A stretch of 64,000 nt of DNA from Thermoleophilia bacterium (GCA_023382435.1 JAHDVS010000006.1:1-64000); one strand, 5' to 3'. Shown: positions 54,431 through 63,695, numbered from the stretch's first letter. Notes: generated from the letters alone by a model not told the origin. Program-made: numbers and translations.

Positions 54431-54871
54431 CTAGTCGCGCTCGAGCTCGAGTCGGTAGGCGCGCCCGTGGTGGACGAAGCCGTACGCTTCGTAGAGCGGG
54501 TGCGAGGCCGTGCGGTCGTGGCCGGACTCGAGCCTGAGCGCGTGGCAGCCGCGCGCCCGCGCCTCCGCGAGGCAGGCATCGAGGAGCGCGCGCGCGACGC
54601 CGCGGCGGCGCCGACCCGGTCGCACGTACAGGTCGGGCAGCCACGCCTCCGGCGTCGCCCAGTTGAGCCGCGGTCGCACCCAGAGGCTCGCCGCCCCGGC
54701 GAGCTCCCCGCCCTCCTCGGCGACGAGCACGAGCCCGTCCGGGTGCTCGAGGTGCGCCAGGAAGACCGTGCGCTGCGCGGCCGGGTCGGCGGCGACGGCG
54801 GGCCGCCCGAGCCCGGCCATCAGCTCGAGCACATCGGCCGCGTCGTCGGGGGTCGCGCGCCTGACCGGCAT
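54431..54871 (-). CDS. GNAT-family N-acetyltransferase
   Basis: This 146-residue acetyltransferase uses acetyl-CoA; the acceptor is unknown. It begins MPVRRATPDDAADVLELMAG and has the CoA-binding motif A as LPDLYVRPGRRRRGVARALL (with R-x-x-G-V-A), then ALRLESGHDRTASHPLYEAY and GFVHHGR. The start is ATG 54871; codons upstream would overlap polA. A TACCGT hexamer ends 7 nt before it on the minus strand. It precedes livHMGF by 36 bp. Confidence 0.88.
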   Translation of the reverse strand: MPVRRATPDDAADVLELMAGLGRPAVAADPAAQRTVFLAHLEHPDGLVLVAEEGGELAGAASLWVRPRLNWATPEAWLPDLYVRPGRRRRGVARALLDACLAEARARGCHALRLESGHDRTASHPLYEAYGFVHHGRAYRLELERD

Positions 54872-54878
54872 GACGGAC

Positions 54879-54896
54879 ACGGTAGCCGCGTAGAGT
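54879..54896. promoter_or_regulatory. Back-to-back -10 elements of the GNAT gene and polA
   Basis: The minus-strand TACCGT (54884-54879) is 7 nt before the GNAT ATG, and the plus-strand TAGAGT (54891-54896) is 6 nt before the polA GTG. Only 31 bp separate the two start codons. Both transcripts would be leaderless, and polymerases at the two sites would exclude each other. Confidence 0.5.
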
Positions 54897-54902
54897 TGGG
54901 CC

Positions 54903-57485
54903 GTGGCGCCGAAGGCCTTGAGCGGAGAGGAGCTCGACCTCGAGGACGGGCCCGCCAGGGACTGCGAGCTCTTCCTGGTCGACGGCAACAACCTCGCCTA
55001 CCGCGCCTTCTTCGCGCTCCCGGAGGAGCTCGCGACGACGGACGGGTTCCCCACGAACGCGCTGCTCGGGTTCGTGAACATGCTGTTCAAGCTGCTCGTC
55101 GACTACCGGCCGAAAGGCGTCGCGGTCGCCTGGGACACCCGCCCGGTGCACCGCAAGGAGGTCTCGGAGGCCTACAAGGCCGAGCGCAAGGAGATGCCGG
55201 AGCTGCTACGCGAGCAGTTCCCGCACTTCCGCCCGATCGTGGAGGCGTTCGGCTACCGCAACCTCGAGTTCGAGGGCTGGGAGGCCGACGACGTGATCGC
55301 GACGCTCGCGACGCGCGCCGACCGGGCCGGGATCAAGACCTGCGTGGTTTCGACCGACCGGGACGCGTTCCAGCTCTGCTCGGAAAACGTCTGCCTGATG
55401 ATGACTCCGCGCGGGGTCTCCGACGTCCAGGTCTACACGCCCGACCGGGTCGAGGCGCGCTACGGGATCCCGCCCGCGCTCGTGCCCGACTTCATCGGTC
55501 TCAAGGGCGACACGTCCGACAACATCCCGGGCGTCCCGGGGATCGGCGACAAGACCGCCGCCGAGCTGATCGCCCGCTACGGGTCGCTCGAGAGCGTGCT
55601 CGAGCACGTGGACGAGCTCTCGCCCGCCCGCTCGAAGGCGCTGCGCGAGCACGCCGGTCAGGCGCGTGACTCGAAGCTGCTCGCCACGATGCGCCGCGAT
55701 CTCGAGCTCGACTGCGACCCCGCCGAGCTCGTGCTCGCCCCGCCCGACCGCTCCCGACTCAAGGAGCTGTTTCGCCGCTTCGAGTTCAGAAACGTGCTGC
55801 GCCGCGTCGACGAGCTCGACGCCGCCCTGCCCTCCGCCGCGCCCGCGGCTGGCGCAACGGCGGTCGCCTGGGTCGAGGGGGAGCTAGGCCCTGTCAGCGG
55901 CGAGGCCGGGGTGGCCGTCCGGGACGGCCGGGCTGCGGTCGCTCGGGTGGGCCAGCCCGTGGTCGTCGGGGCGTTCCGCGCGGAGGAGCTTCGCGGCGCC
56001 GGGCTGCTCTGCCACGACTTCAAGTCGCTCCCGCACGAGTTGGCAGCATCCGGCACCGTGCCCCGCTGCGACACCATGCTGGCCGCCTACCTGATCGACC
56101 CCGGCCGCTCCTCCTACGTCGTCGACGAGCTCGCCGCCGAGCACGGGCTCGAGCTCGTCCCCGAGCCGGCCGCGGAGGAGGAGACCGCCGCGCTCGTCCG
56201 GGAGGCGGAGACCGCCCGCCGCCTCGCCGGCCCGCTCGCCGGCCGGGTCGAGGAGCTCGGCATGGGCGGCCTCTTCCGGGACGTCGAGCTGCCCCTGACC
56301 GGGGTGCTCGCGGCGATGGAGGACGCGGGCGTCCGCATCGACACGTACCGGATGGGCGAGATCACCGCGCGGCTGGCCGACCGGGTCGAGGAGCTCGAGG
56401 CGCGGGCGCACGATCTCGCCGGCGAGCCGTTCCTGCTCGGCTCCACCCAGCAGGTCGCCCGGATCCTGTTCGAACGGCTCGGGCTCGAGCCGGGGCGCAG
56501 GGGGAAGACCGGCTACTCGACCGACACGCGCGTGCTGCGCAGCCTGCGCGACGCGCATCCGATCGTGCCGGTGCTCGAGGAGTGGCGCGAGTACTCGAAG
56601 CTCCTCAACACGTACCTGGGGCCGCTGCCGGAGTTGATCTCCCCGGCGGACAGCCGCCTCCACACCACGTTCAACCAGGCGGTCGCCGCGACCGGCCGGC
56701 TCTCGACCTCGAATCCGAACCTCCAGTCGATCCCGATCCGCACCGAGCTGGGCCGCGAGATCCGCAGCGCGTTCGTCGCCCGGCCGGGTTGGAAGCTCCT
56801 CTCGGCCGACTACTCGCAGGTCGAGCTGCGCATCCTCGCCCACGTCTCCGGCGAGCCGAAGCTGCGCGCGGCGTTTCTGCGCGGCGACGACGTGCACGCG
56901 ATCACCGCTGCCGAGGTACTCGGCAAGGATCGGGCGACGCTGACGAAAGACGAGCGCAATCGCGCGAAAGCGGTCAACTTCGGGATCATCTACGGCATCT
57001 CCGCGTTCGGGCTCTCCGAACAGCTCGAGATCTCCCGCGAGGAGGCGGGCGCCTACATAGACGCCTACCTCGCCCGCTTTCCCCGCGTCCAGGAGCTCAT
57101 TCGGGCCACGGTCGAGCAGGCCGAGCGGGACGGCTTCGTCCGGACGCTGTTCGGGCGCCGCCGGCCGATCCCGGAGCTGCGGGCGTCGAACCGCCAGACA
57201 CGCGCGCTCGGGGAACGGCTCGCGGTCAACACGGTGATGCAGGGCACGGCCGCCGACGTGATCAAGGTGGCGATGGTCGCGATCCACCGGCGGCTGCGGG
57301 CCGAGGGGCGTGCCGCGCGACTCGTGCTCCAGGTGCACGACGAGCTCCTGCTCGAGGTGCCGGCCGCGGAGCTGAAGGCCGTCCGTGAGCTCGTCCGGGC
57401 CGAGCTCTGCGGTGCCTACCCGCTCGATCCGCCCCTCGTCGTCGACGTCGGCGTCGGAGACGACTGGCGCGAGGCGAAAGCGTAG
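54903..57485 (+). CDS. polA: DNA polymerase I with inactive proofreading domain
   Basis: PolA fills gaps and removes primers. The 860-residue protein has a 5'-nuclease domain (LFLVDGNNLAYRAFFALP, STDRDAFQL, GLKGDTSDNIPGVPGIG). The middle domain has lost the DxE and other exonuclease acidic residues, so proofreading is very probably absent. The polymerase domain has motif A DYSQVELRILAH, motif B RAKAVNFGIIYGIS and motif C QVHDEL. The start is GTG 54903, with TAGAGT 6 nt upstream. Loss of the 3'-5' exonuclease is common in actinobacteria and Thermus-like enzymes. Confidence 0.95.
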   Translation: MAPKALSGEELDLEDGPARDCELFLVDGNNLAYRAFFALPEELATTDGFPTNALLGFVNMLFKLLVDYRPKGVAVAWDTRPVHRKEVSEAYKAERKEMPELLREQFPHFRPIVEAFGYRNLEFEGWEADDVIATLATRADRAGIKTCVVSTDRDAFQLCSENVCLMMTPRGVSDVQVYTPDRVEARYGIPPALVPDFIGLKGDTSDNIPGVPGIGDKTAAELIARYGSLESVLEHVDELSPARSKALREHAGQARDSKLLATMRRDLELDCDPAELVLAPPDRSRLKELFRRFEFRNVLRRVDELDAALPSAAPAAGATAVAWVEGELGPVSGEAGVAVRDGRAAVARVGQPVVVGAFRAEELRGAGLLCHDFKSLPHELAASGTVPRCDTMLAAYLIDPGRSSYVVDELAAEHGLELVPEPAAEEETAALVREAETARRLAGPLAGRVEELGMGGLFRDVELPLTGVLAAMEDAGVRIDTYRMGEITARLADRVEELEARAHDLAGEPFLLGSTQQVARILFERLGLEPGRRGKTGYSTDTRVLRSLRDAHPIVPVLEEWREYSKLLNTYLGPLPELISPADSRLHTTFNQAVAATGRLSTSNPNLQSIPIRTELGREIRSAFVARPGWKLLSADYSQVELRILAHVSGEPKLRAAFLRGDDVHAITAAEVLGKDRATLTKDERNRAKAVNFGIIYGISAFGLSEQLEISREEAGAYIDAYLARFPRVQELIRATVEQAERDGFVRTLFGRRRPIPELRASNRQTRALGERLAVNTVMQGTAADVIKVAMVAIHRRLRAEGRAARLVLQVHDELLLEVPAAELKAVRELVRAELCGAYPLDPPLVVDVGVGDDWREAKA

Positions 57486-57522
57486 CCCGAGCGCCTGTGC
57501 CGGCGGGTTTCCGGTAGGTGGC

Positions 57523-57528
57523 TATAAT
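57523..57528 (+). promoter_or_regulatory. Consensus -10 (TATAAT) of rpsA
   Basis: This perfect TATAAT stands out in very GC-rich DNA. It ends 12 nt before ATG 57541, leaving a leader of about 5 nt. It marks a strong promoter for S1. Confidence 0.6.
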
Positions 57529-57540
57529 GCGCCCTTCCTG

Positions 57541-58959
57541 ATGGCCCACGAGACCACCGCCGAGACCGATACGACCGAGGCTGGCTGGATCCGTGCCGAA
57601 GACGGCACGCTGATCCCCGACTACGACGCCACCATCCCCGTCATCAACGAGGGGGAGGTCGTGCGCGGTACCGTCGTGCGCGTCGACAAGGACGAGGTGC
57701 TCGTCGACATCGGCTACAAGTCGGAGGGCGTGATCCCGGTCTCCGAGCTGTCGATCCGCCGGTCCGTGAACCCGGCCGACGAGGTGCAGCTCGGCGACGA
57801 GATCGACGCGCTCGTGATGACGAAGGAGGACGCCGAGGGGCGCCTCATCCTCTCCAAGAAGCGCGCGCGCTTCGAGATGGCTTGGAAGCGCATCGAGGGC
57901 GCCGCCGAGAGCGGCGAGCCGGTTGAGGGCACCGTGATCGAGGTCGTCAAGGGCGGCCTGATCCTCGACCTCGGCGTTCGTGGCTTCCTGCCAGCGTCGC
58001 TCGTGGACATCCGCCGTGTCCAGAACCTCGACGAGTTCCTCAGCAAGCAGCTCCGGTGCAAGGTGATCGAGCTGAACCGCAGCCGCAACAACGTCGTGCT
58101 CTCCCGCCGCGCGGTGCTCGAGGACGAGCGCAAGGAGATGCGTCAGGCGATCCTCGACCGGCTTTCGCCCGGTGACGTGGTCGAGGGCACGATCTCGAAC
58201 ATCGTCGACTTCGGCGCGTTCGTCGACCTCGAGGGCATCGACGGCCTGATCCACATCTCGGAGCTCTCCTGGAGCCACGTCAACCATCCGTCCGAGGTGC
58301 TCGAGATCGGCCGGCCCGTGAAGGTCAAGGTGCTCGACATCGACCGCGACCGCCAGCGGATCTCGCTCGGGCTCAAGCAGACGCAATCGGACCCGTGGCA
58401 GCAGGTGATCGACCACTACCGCGAAGGCGACGTCGTCCAGGGCCGGGTCACGAAGGTCGTCACGTTCGGCGGCTTCGTCGAGATCCTCCCCGGGGTCGAG
58501 GGGCTGGTGCACATCTCCGAGCTGGCCCAGCACCACGTCGAGAACCCGCGCGAGATCGTGCAGCAGGGCGAGGTCGTGCAGGTCAAGCTGATCGAGATGG
58601 ACGCCGACCGCCGGCGCCTCTCCCTGTCCCTGAAGCGCGTCGAGCCCGGAGACGAGGTACAGCCGGCGATCGGCGGCACGGTCTACGAGTCGCTGGTCGT
58701 TGAGGAGGCCGCTCCGGAGGCGGAGGCTGCCGAGGAGCAGCCGGCGCTCGAGGCCGCCGCGGAGGAGCCGGCGCTGGAGGCTGCCGCGGAGGAGCCGATG
58801 CTGGAGGCTGCTCCGGAGGAGCCGATGCTGGAGGCCGCCGCGGAGGAGCCGGCGCTGGAGGCTGCCCCGGAGGAGCCGGCGCCCGGGACCGGTGCGCCCG
58901 CGCCGGTCGAGGTCCCGGTCGATCCGGAGCCGGCCGCCGAGACCGAGGCGTACGACTAG
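57541..58959 (+). CDS. rpsA: 30S ribosomal protein S1
   Basis: S1 binds mRNA on the small subunit. The 472-residue protein has four S1 domains, starting near GEVVRGTVVRVDKDEVLVDI, GEPVEGTVIEVVKGGLILDL, GDVVEGTISNIVDFGAFVDL and GDVVQGRVTKVVTFGGFVEI. This is the short actinobacterial form; E. coli has six. An acidic tail of about 100 residues contains a 9-residue repeat, AEEPALEAA and variants. The start is ATG 57541 (MAHETTAETDTTEAGW). The short leader implies S1 itself is made from an mRNA without a ribosome binding site. coaE follows, as in many actinobacteria. Confidence 0.95.
   Translation: MAHETTAETDTTEAGWIRAEDGTLIPDYDATIPVINEGEVVRGTVVRVDKDEVLVDIGYKSEGVIPVSELSIRRSVNPADEVQLGDEIDALVMTKEDAEGRLILSKKRARFEMAWKRIEGAAESGEPVEGTVIEVVKGGLILDLGVRGFLPASLVDIRRVQNLDEFLSKQLRCKVIELNRSRNNVVLSRRAVLEDERKEMRQAILDRLSPGDVVEGTISNIVDFGAFVDLEGIDGLIHISELSWSHVNHPSEVLEIGRPVKVKVLDIDRDRQRISLGLKQTQSDPWQQVIDHYREGDVVQGRVTKVVTFGGFVEILPGVEGLVHISELAQHHVENPREIVQQGEVVQVKLIEMDADRRRLSLSLKRVEPGDEVQPAIGGTVYESLVVEEAAPEAEAAEEQPALEAAAEEPALEAAAEEPMLEAAPEEPMLEAAAEEPALEAAPEEPAPGTGAPAPVEVPVDPEPAAETEAYD
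58732..58893 (+). repeat. 27-bp tandem repeat in the S1 tail
   Basis: Full units start at 58759, 58786, 58813 and 58840, with a degenerate first unit before (58732) and a last partial unit at 58867-58893. Each unit encodes A/P-E-E-P-A/M-L-E-A-A. Units differ by a few bases only, so the array is young and may vary between strains. Confidence 0.85.
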
Positions 58960-58984
58960 CGAGCCCCACCGGGAAGCCGCGGCG

Positions 58985-59596
58985 ACGCCGGGGCGCGCCC
59001 GCCCCGTCGCGGTTGCCGTCACCGGTGGGATCGGTGCGGGCAAGAGCGAGCTCCTGCGCGCGTTCGCGCGGCACGGTGCCGCGGTCAGCTCGAGCGACGA
59101 GATCGTCCACCACCTGCTCGCGGAGGACGCCACGGTGCGGCGGGCCATCGTCGAGCGCTTCGGCGAGCGCGCGCTCGGCCCGGGCGGGCGGGTCGACCGC
59201 ACCGCGGTGGGACGGATCGTCTTCGCGGAACCCGGCGAGCTCGAGTGGCTCGAGTCGCTCCTGCACCCGCTCGTGGTCGTGGCCCAGCGTCGGTGGCGGG
59301 ACGAGCTTGCCGCGCGGCCCGACCCGCCCGCCGTCTGCGTGATCGAGGTGCCCCTGCTCTACGAGACAGGCGGCGAGGCCCGCTTCGACGTGGTCGTCGC
59401 GGTGAGCGCCTCGCCGGCGACTCGTGCCGCGCGGACGGCCGTGCCGGACATGGCGTTGCGCGAGCGGAGGCTCCTCCCGGACGAGGAGAAGCTGCGTCGA
59501 GCTGACTTCGCGTACGTCAACGACGGCACGATCGAGGATCTCGACGCGTTCGCGGGGTCCGTGATCGCCAGTCTTTCGGGCACGGGTGGGTCGTGA
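58985..59596 (+). CDS. coaE: Dephospho-CoA kinase (start codon unresolved)
   Basis: CoaE phosphorylates dephospho-CoA in the last step of coenzyme A synthesis. The P-loop TGGIGAGKS, the substrate block SSDEIVHHLL, VIEVPLLYETGGEARFD and the C-terminal NDGTIEDLDAF identify it. The product is about 203 residues, a normal length. No ATG, GTG, TTG or CTG lies in frame between the rpsA stop and the P-loop. ACG 58985, 9 nt after gggaag, and GTC 59006 are the best near-cognate candidates; GTG 58892 would overlap rpsA by 68 bp. I use ACG 58985 as a placeholder. The gene itself is secure, its start is not. Confidence 0.85.
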   Translation, partial: TPGRARPVAVAVTGGIGAGKSELLRAFARHGAAVSSSDEIVHHLLAEDATVRRAIVERFGERALGPGGRVDRTAVGRIVFAEPGELEWLESLLHPLVVVAQRRWRDELAARPDPPAVCVIEVPLLYETGGEARFDVVVAVSASPATRAARTAVPDMALRERRLLPDEEKLRRADFAYVNDGTIEDLDAFAGSVIASLSGTGGS

Positions 59597-59614
59597 CCCG
59601 CCCCACGGGGTGAC

Positions 59615-60163
59615 GTGAGGCGGCTTGTCCTGCTCGGCGCGCTCGTCGCCGTCGCCGGCGGTGCGATCGCGTACGCCGTCTCGGCGGAGCCGGGCTGGTA
59701 CATCCGGCTGCGCTACCCGCTCGAGTACGAGAACATCATCCGCGGCCACGCGGAGAACTACGACCTCGAGCCGGCGCTGATCGCCGCCGTGATCTACCGG
59801 GAGAGCAAGTTCGATCCCGGCGCCGTCTCCGACTCGGGCGCCGTCGGCCTGATGCAGCTCCTCCCGAAGACGGCGCAGGGGATCGCCGAGTACACCGGTG
59901 GCTCGGAGTTCCGCGTCGACGATCTGACCGACCCCGAGCTGAACGTCCGCTACGGATCCTTTTACCTGCGCCGGCTGCTGCGCAAGTACGACGGCGACGT
60001 CTCGCTCGCGCTCGCCGCCTACCACGCGGGGCAGGGGAACGTGGACGGCTGGCTCGCCCGCGGCGAGGGGATCGCGTTCACCGAGACACGGGGCTACGTC
60101 GCCGACGTGCTCGAGCTGCGCGAGCGCTATCGCCGCGGCTACGGTCTCGGCGCCGCCCCCTGA
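59615..60163 (+). CDS. Lytic transglycosylase (SLT domain)
   Basis: This membrane-anchored or secreted peptidoglycan lytic transglycosylase has 182 residues. It has an N-terminal membrane segment (LVLLGALVAVAGGAIAYAVS) and an SLT domain with catalytic Glu63 (AAVIYRESKFDP), VGLMQLLPKTA and LAAYHAGQGNVDGWL. It resembles the C-terminal domain of Slt70. The start is GTG 59615, 18 bp after coaE. Its last 25 bp overlap the 3' end of the convergent subtilase gene, so the two mRNAs are antisense to each other there. Confidence 0.9.
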   Translation: MRRLVLLGALVAVAGGAIAYAVSAEPGWYIRLRYPLEYENIIRGHAENYDLEPALIAAVIYRESKFDPGAVSDSGAVGLMQLLPKTAQGIAEYTGGSEFRVDDLTDPELNVRYGSFYLRRLLRKYDGDVSLALAAYHAGQGNVDGWLARGEGIAFTETRGYVADVLELRERYRRGYGLGAAP

Positions 60164-61638
60164 GATCCCCGAGCGACTCGCGTCGTGAAGGCGCGTACGG
60201 CTCGGGCCTCCCGGAACGACGGCTCCACCGTGCCGCTCACCCGCTTGCCGGCGGCGCCGGCCGGTACGCGCCAGGTGCACAGTGCGACCCCTCGCGCGAA
60301 CGCCGCTCGAACGACCCGGAGGTGCCGCGCGCCGATCCGCGCGCGGCAGGAAATGCGGCCCGACTCGACGATCTCCCCCGTGTCGTCCCGGACGACCCGC
60401 GCTGCGGCGGCGAAGACCCGTCCGGGCTCCGGGGGGTCGAAGCCCGCCACGAACCAGCTCCCAGGGGAGATCGCGAAACGGGCGATCGTGAGCGTGAGCG
60501 GCGGATCCGGCTCGAGCGGCGCGCCAGGGTCGAGTGCCCGGCGAAGCGCGTAGGCGAGGTCGAGACGCCGCACCTCCTCGTCGGCGAGCGGCCGGGTGCC
60601 GGTCACGAGCGCCGCGCGGATAGCGTCGGGGCCGAGGGCGGGGAGGCGGGACAGGAGGAGGCCGGCGGCGCCGCCCACGACCGGCGCCGAGAACGATGTC
60701 CCCGAGACCCGCGCGTAGGCGCCGGCCGCGGTCGCGAGCAGCTTCGTCCCCGGCGCGGCCAGGTCGATCCAGCCGCCCCGGGTCGAGAACGGGGCGAGGC
60801 GATCGCGATCCGTGCTTGCTGCGACCGCGACCACCTCCTCGTACGCGGCGGGGTACTGGAGCTTCGCGTCGCCGTCGTTGCCTGCGGCCGCGACGAGCAC
60901 GACCCCCCTGGCGGCCGCGTAGGCGACCGCCTCGCGTTGGAGCGGGCTGTCGGTCGGGCCGCTCAGGCTCAGGTTGATCACGTCGGCTCCGTGGTCCGCG
61001 GCCCAGACGATCCCCTGCGCCGTGTCGAACTTCGTCGCCTCGGTGCTGCCGTCCCGGACGACCTTGATCGCCATCAGCGTGCAGCCGGGGCAGACCCCTG
61101 CGATGCCGAGCCCGTTGCCCGCGCGAGCGGCCGCGATCCCGGCCACCGCGGTGCCGTGCCCGTGCGGATCGATCGGGTCGACGTCGCCGTTGGCGAAGTC
61201 GGGGCCGAGGATCACCTTGCCGGCGAGGTCGGGGTGGACGTAGTCGATGCCGGTATCGATGACCGCGATCACGACGGTCGGGTCGCCGGTCCCGCCCGCC
61301 CACGCCTCCGCGGCGCCGATCTGCCCGAGCGACCACTGGAGCGCCAGGAACGGGTCGTCGACGACGCCTGCGAGCCCCAGGCGCCCGTTCCGCTCGACCG
61401 AGCGGACAAGCGCGCTCCCGCGCAGCGCCACGGCCCGCCCGGGTACCGCGACGAGGTAGGCGCCGAGCTCGGGGATCGCGTCGACGACCCGCCCGCCGGC
61501 GGTCGCCGCGAGCTGGGTTGCGTCCCCGCGGGTCGCTCCCGGCGCGAGTGAGACCACGAGCTCCGTGGCCCGCGCCGGGCCGGGGAGACCCGCGAGAGCG
61601 AGCGCGCAGAACGCTAGGAGAAGGCGCGGCGCGGGCAT
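60139..61638 (-). CDS. Secreted subtilisin-like serine protease (S8 family)
   Basis: This exported protease has 499 residues. A signal peptide (about residues 1-24) precedes a pro-region of about 80 residues, then the S8 domain with catalytic Asp128 ([14 protein letters not shown]), His161 ([10 protein letters not shown]), oxyanion Asn254 (AAGNDG) and Ser315 ([12 protein letters not shown]). The C-terminal 130 residues form a beta-rich tail of unknown fold with two cysteines. The start is ATG 61638. A TACGCT hexamer (61653-61648) lies 9 nt before it. It is divergent from uvrB. Confidence 0.92.
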   Translation of the reverse strand: MPAPRLLLAFCALALAGLPGPARATELVVSLAPGATRGDATQLAATAGGRVVDAIPELGAYLVAVPGRAVALRGSALVRSVERNGRLGLAGVVDDPFLALQWSLGQIGAAEAWAGGTGDPTVVIAVIDTGIDYVHPDLAGKVILGPDFANGDVDPIDPHGHGTAVAGIAAARAGNGLGIAGVCPGCTLMAIKVVRDGSTEATKFDTAQGIVWAADHGADVINLSLSGPTDSPLQREAVAYAAARGVVLVAAAGNDGDAKLQYPAAYEEVVAVAASTDRDRLAPFSTRGGWIDLAAPGTKLLATAAGAYARVSGTSFSAPVVGGAAGLLLSRLPALGPDAIRAALVTGTRPLADEEVRRLDLAYALRRALDPGAPLEPDPPLTLTIARFAISPGSWFVAGFDPPEPGRVFAAAARVVRDDTGEIVESGRISCRARIGARHLRVVRAAFARGVALCTWRVPAGAAGKRVSGTVEPSFREARAVRAFTTRVARGSQGAAPRP

Positions 61639-61647
61639 CGGCCACCG

Positions 61648-61666
61648 AGCGTAGCGCGGCTACCAT
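61648..61666. promoter_or_regulatory. Divergent -10 elements of the subtilase gene and uvrB
   Basis: The minus-strand TACGCT (61653-61648) is 9 nt before the subtilase ATG. The plus-strand TACCAT (61661-61666) is 7 nt before GTG 61674 of uvrB. The ATG at 61665 overlaps the uvrB hexamer, so I do not use it. No LexA box is seen here. Confidence 0.5.
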
Positions 61667-61673
61667 GGCTCGC

Positions 61674-63671
61674 GTGCCGGACTTTCGCGTCTCCGCCGAC
61701 TACCGGCCGACCGGCGACCAGCCGCAGGCGATCGACGCGCTCGCTGCCAGCGTCACGGCCGGGGAGCGCTACCAGACCCTGCTCGGGGCCACCGGTACCG
61801 GCAAGACGGCGACGATGGCATGGATCGTCGAGCGGGTGCAGAAGCCGACGCTCGTGATCGCTCACAACAAGACACTCGCCGCGCAGCTCTGCAACGAGTT
61901 CCGGGAGTTCTTTCCCGACAACGCGGTCGAGTACTTCGTCTCCTACTACGACTACTACCAGCCGGAGGCGTACGTCCCGCAGGCAGACCTCTATATCGAG
62001 AAGGACGCGTCGATCAACGACGACATCGACCGTCTGCGCCACGCGGCCACGAGCGCGCTGCTGACCAGGCGTGATGTCCTGATCGTCGCCTCCGTCTCGT
62101 GCATCTACGGCCTCGGCTCGCCTGCCGAGTACCGGGAGAAGACCGTGCTGCTCGCGGTCGGGGAGGAGGTCGACCGCGACGCGGTGCTGCGCAAGCTCGT
62201 CGACATCCAGTACCAGCGCAACGACTCCTACCTGGGTCGCGGGCGCTTTCGCGTCCGCGGCGACGTGGTCGAGGTGCAGCCCGCGGCGACGGAGACCGCC
62301 TACCGGATCGCGTTCTTCGGCGACGAGGTCGAGCAGATCACGCATTTCGACCCGATGACCGGCGAGGTCCACCAGCGGCTCGAGCATCTCGCGATCTTCC
62401 CGGCGACCCAGTACGTGACCGACCGCCCGACGATCGAGCGGGCGCTCGGCGACATCCGGGCGGAGCTCGAGGAGCAGGTGGCGCTTTTCGAGTCGAAGGG
62501 GAAGCTGCTCGAGGCGCACCGGATCCGCCAGCGGACCGAGTACGACCTGGAGCTCCTGGCCGAGCTCGGCTACTGCAACGGGATCGAGAACTACTCGCGC
62601 TTCCTCGAGAACCGCCCGCGCGGGTCGCGGCCCCACTGCCTGCTCGACTTCTTCCCCGGCGACTTCCTTCTCTTCGTCGACGAGTCGCACCAGACGGTGC
62701 CGCAGATCGGCGGGATGTACGAAGGCGACCGTTCGCGCAAGGAGACCCTGGTCGATTACGGGTTCCGCCTGCCCTCGGCGATGGACAACCGGCCGCTGCG
62801 GTTCGACGAGTTCCTGGAGCTGGTGCCGCAGCTCGTGTTCGTGTCGGCGACGCCGGGCGCGTGGGAGTTGCGCCACTCGTCGGCGGTCGCCGAGCAGATC
62901 ATCAGGCCGACCGGGATCGTCGACCCGGAGGTGGAGCTGCGCCCGACCCGCAATCAGATCGACGACCTCCTGAACGAGATTCGCCGTCGGGAGGAGGCGG
63001 GGGAGCGCGTGCTCGTGACGACGCTGACGAAGAAGATGGCGGAGGACCTGACCGACTACCTGCTCGAGGCCAACGTGAAGGCGCGCTACCTGCATTCGGA
63101 GGTGGACACGCTGCAGCGGATCCAGATCATCAGGGAGCTGCGCCTCGGCGAGTACGACGTGCTCGTCGGGGTGAACCTGCTGCGGGAAGGTCTCGACCTG
63201 CCGGAGGTGACGCTGGTCGCGATCCTCGACGCGGACAAGGAGGGGTTCCTGCGCGGCCAGACCGCCCTCGTCCAGACGATCGGGCGGGCCGCCCGCAACG
63301 TCAACGGCAAGGTGCTCCTGTACGGGGACAAGCTGACGGAGGCGATCAGGGGGGCGATGGGGGAGACGGAGCGGCGCCGCGCGATCCAGGTCGCGTACAA
63401 CGAGGAGCACGGGATCACGCCGGAGTCGATCGTGAAGGGCGTCTCGGATATCGCGGAGCTGCTCGCGCTCGAGGCGCCGCACGTACCCGGTCGGCGCCGC
63501 CGCGGGCAGCGGAAGGTGGAGGGGATGAGCGCCGGGGAGCTGGAGCGGCTGGTGGTCACGCTCGAGGAGGAGATGTACGCCGCCGCGGAGGAGCTGCGCT
63601 TCGAGTACGCGGCCAAGCTCCGCGACGAGATCAAGGACCTGAGGCGGGAGCTGCAGGCGCTCGCCGTGTAG
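61674..63671 (+). CDS. uvrB: Excinuclease ABC subunit B
   Basis: UvrB is the damage-verifying helicase of nucleotide excision repair. The 665-residue protein begins [20 protein letters not shown] and has Walker A GATGTGKT, the DNA-clamping beta-hairpin ([12 protein letters not shown]), DESHQT, helicase motif RAARN and a C-terminal UVR domain ([20 protein letters not shown]) that contacts UvrC. I use GTG 61674 because the -10 TACCAT covers the ATG at 61665; the difference is three residues. A hairpin overlaps its stop codon. Confidence 0.95.
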   Translation: MPDFRVSADYRPTGDQPQAIDALAASVTAGERYQTLLGATGTGKTATMAWIVERVQKPTLVIAHNKTLAAQLCNEFREFFPDNAVEYFVSYYDYYQPEAYVPQADLYIEKDASINDDIDRLRHAATSALLTRRDVLIVASVSCIYGLGSPAEYREKTVLLAVGEEVDRDAVLRKLVDIQYQRNDSYLGRGRFRVRGDVVEVQPAATETAYRIAFFGDEVEQITHFDPMTGEVHQRLEHLAIFPATQYVTDRPTIERALGDIRAELEEQVALFESKGKLLEAHRIRQRTEYDLELLAELGYCNGIENYSRFLENRPRGSRPHCLLDFFPGDFLLFVDESHQTVPQIGGMYEGDRSRKETLVDYGFRLPSAMDNRPLRFDEFLELVPQLVFVSATPGAWELRHSSAVAEQIIRPTGIVDPEVELRPTRNQIDDLLNEIRRREEAGERVLVTTLTKKMAEDLTDYLLEANVKARYLHSEVDTLQRIQIIRELRLGEYDVLVGVNLLREGLDLPEVTLVAILDADKEGFLRGQTALVQTIGRAARNVNGKVLLYGDKLTEAIRGAMGETERRRAIQVAYNEEHGITPESIVKGVSDIAELLALEAPHVPGRRRRGQRKVEGMSAGELERLVVTLEEEMYAAAEELRFEYAAKLRDEIKDLRRELQALAV

Positions 63672-63695
63672 GGGCGGGTCTTGGTCCGCCCCTAC
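63668..63695. terminator. Bidirectional hairpin embracing two convergent stop codons
   Basis: GTAGGGGCGG (63668-63677) and CCGCCCCTAC (63686-63695) form a perfect 10-bp stem with an 8-nt loop. The uvrB TAG lies in the left arm and the TAG of the reverse-strand PIN gene in the right arm. The arm sequence also occurs after 7427. Confidence 0.7.

Noticed and set aside
61600-61680. LexA box for uvrB
   Set aside because: No GAAC-N4-GTTC occurs in the uvrB-subtilase gap, although uvrB is SOS-controlled in many bacteria.
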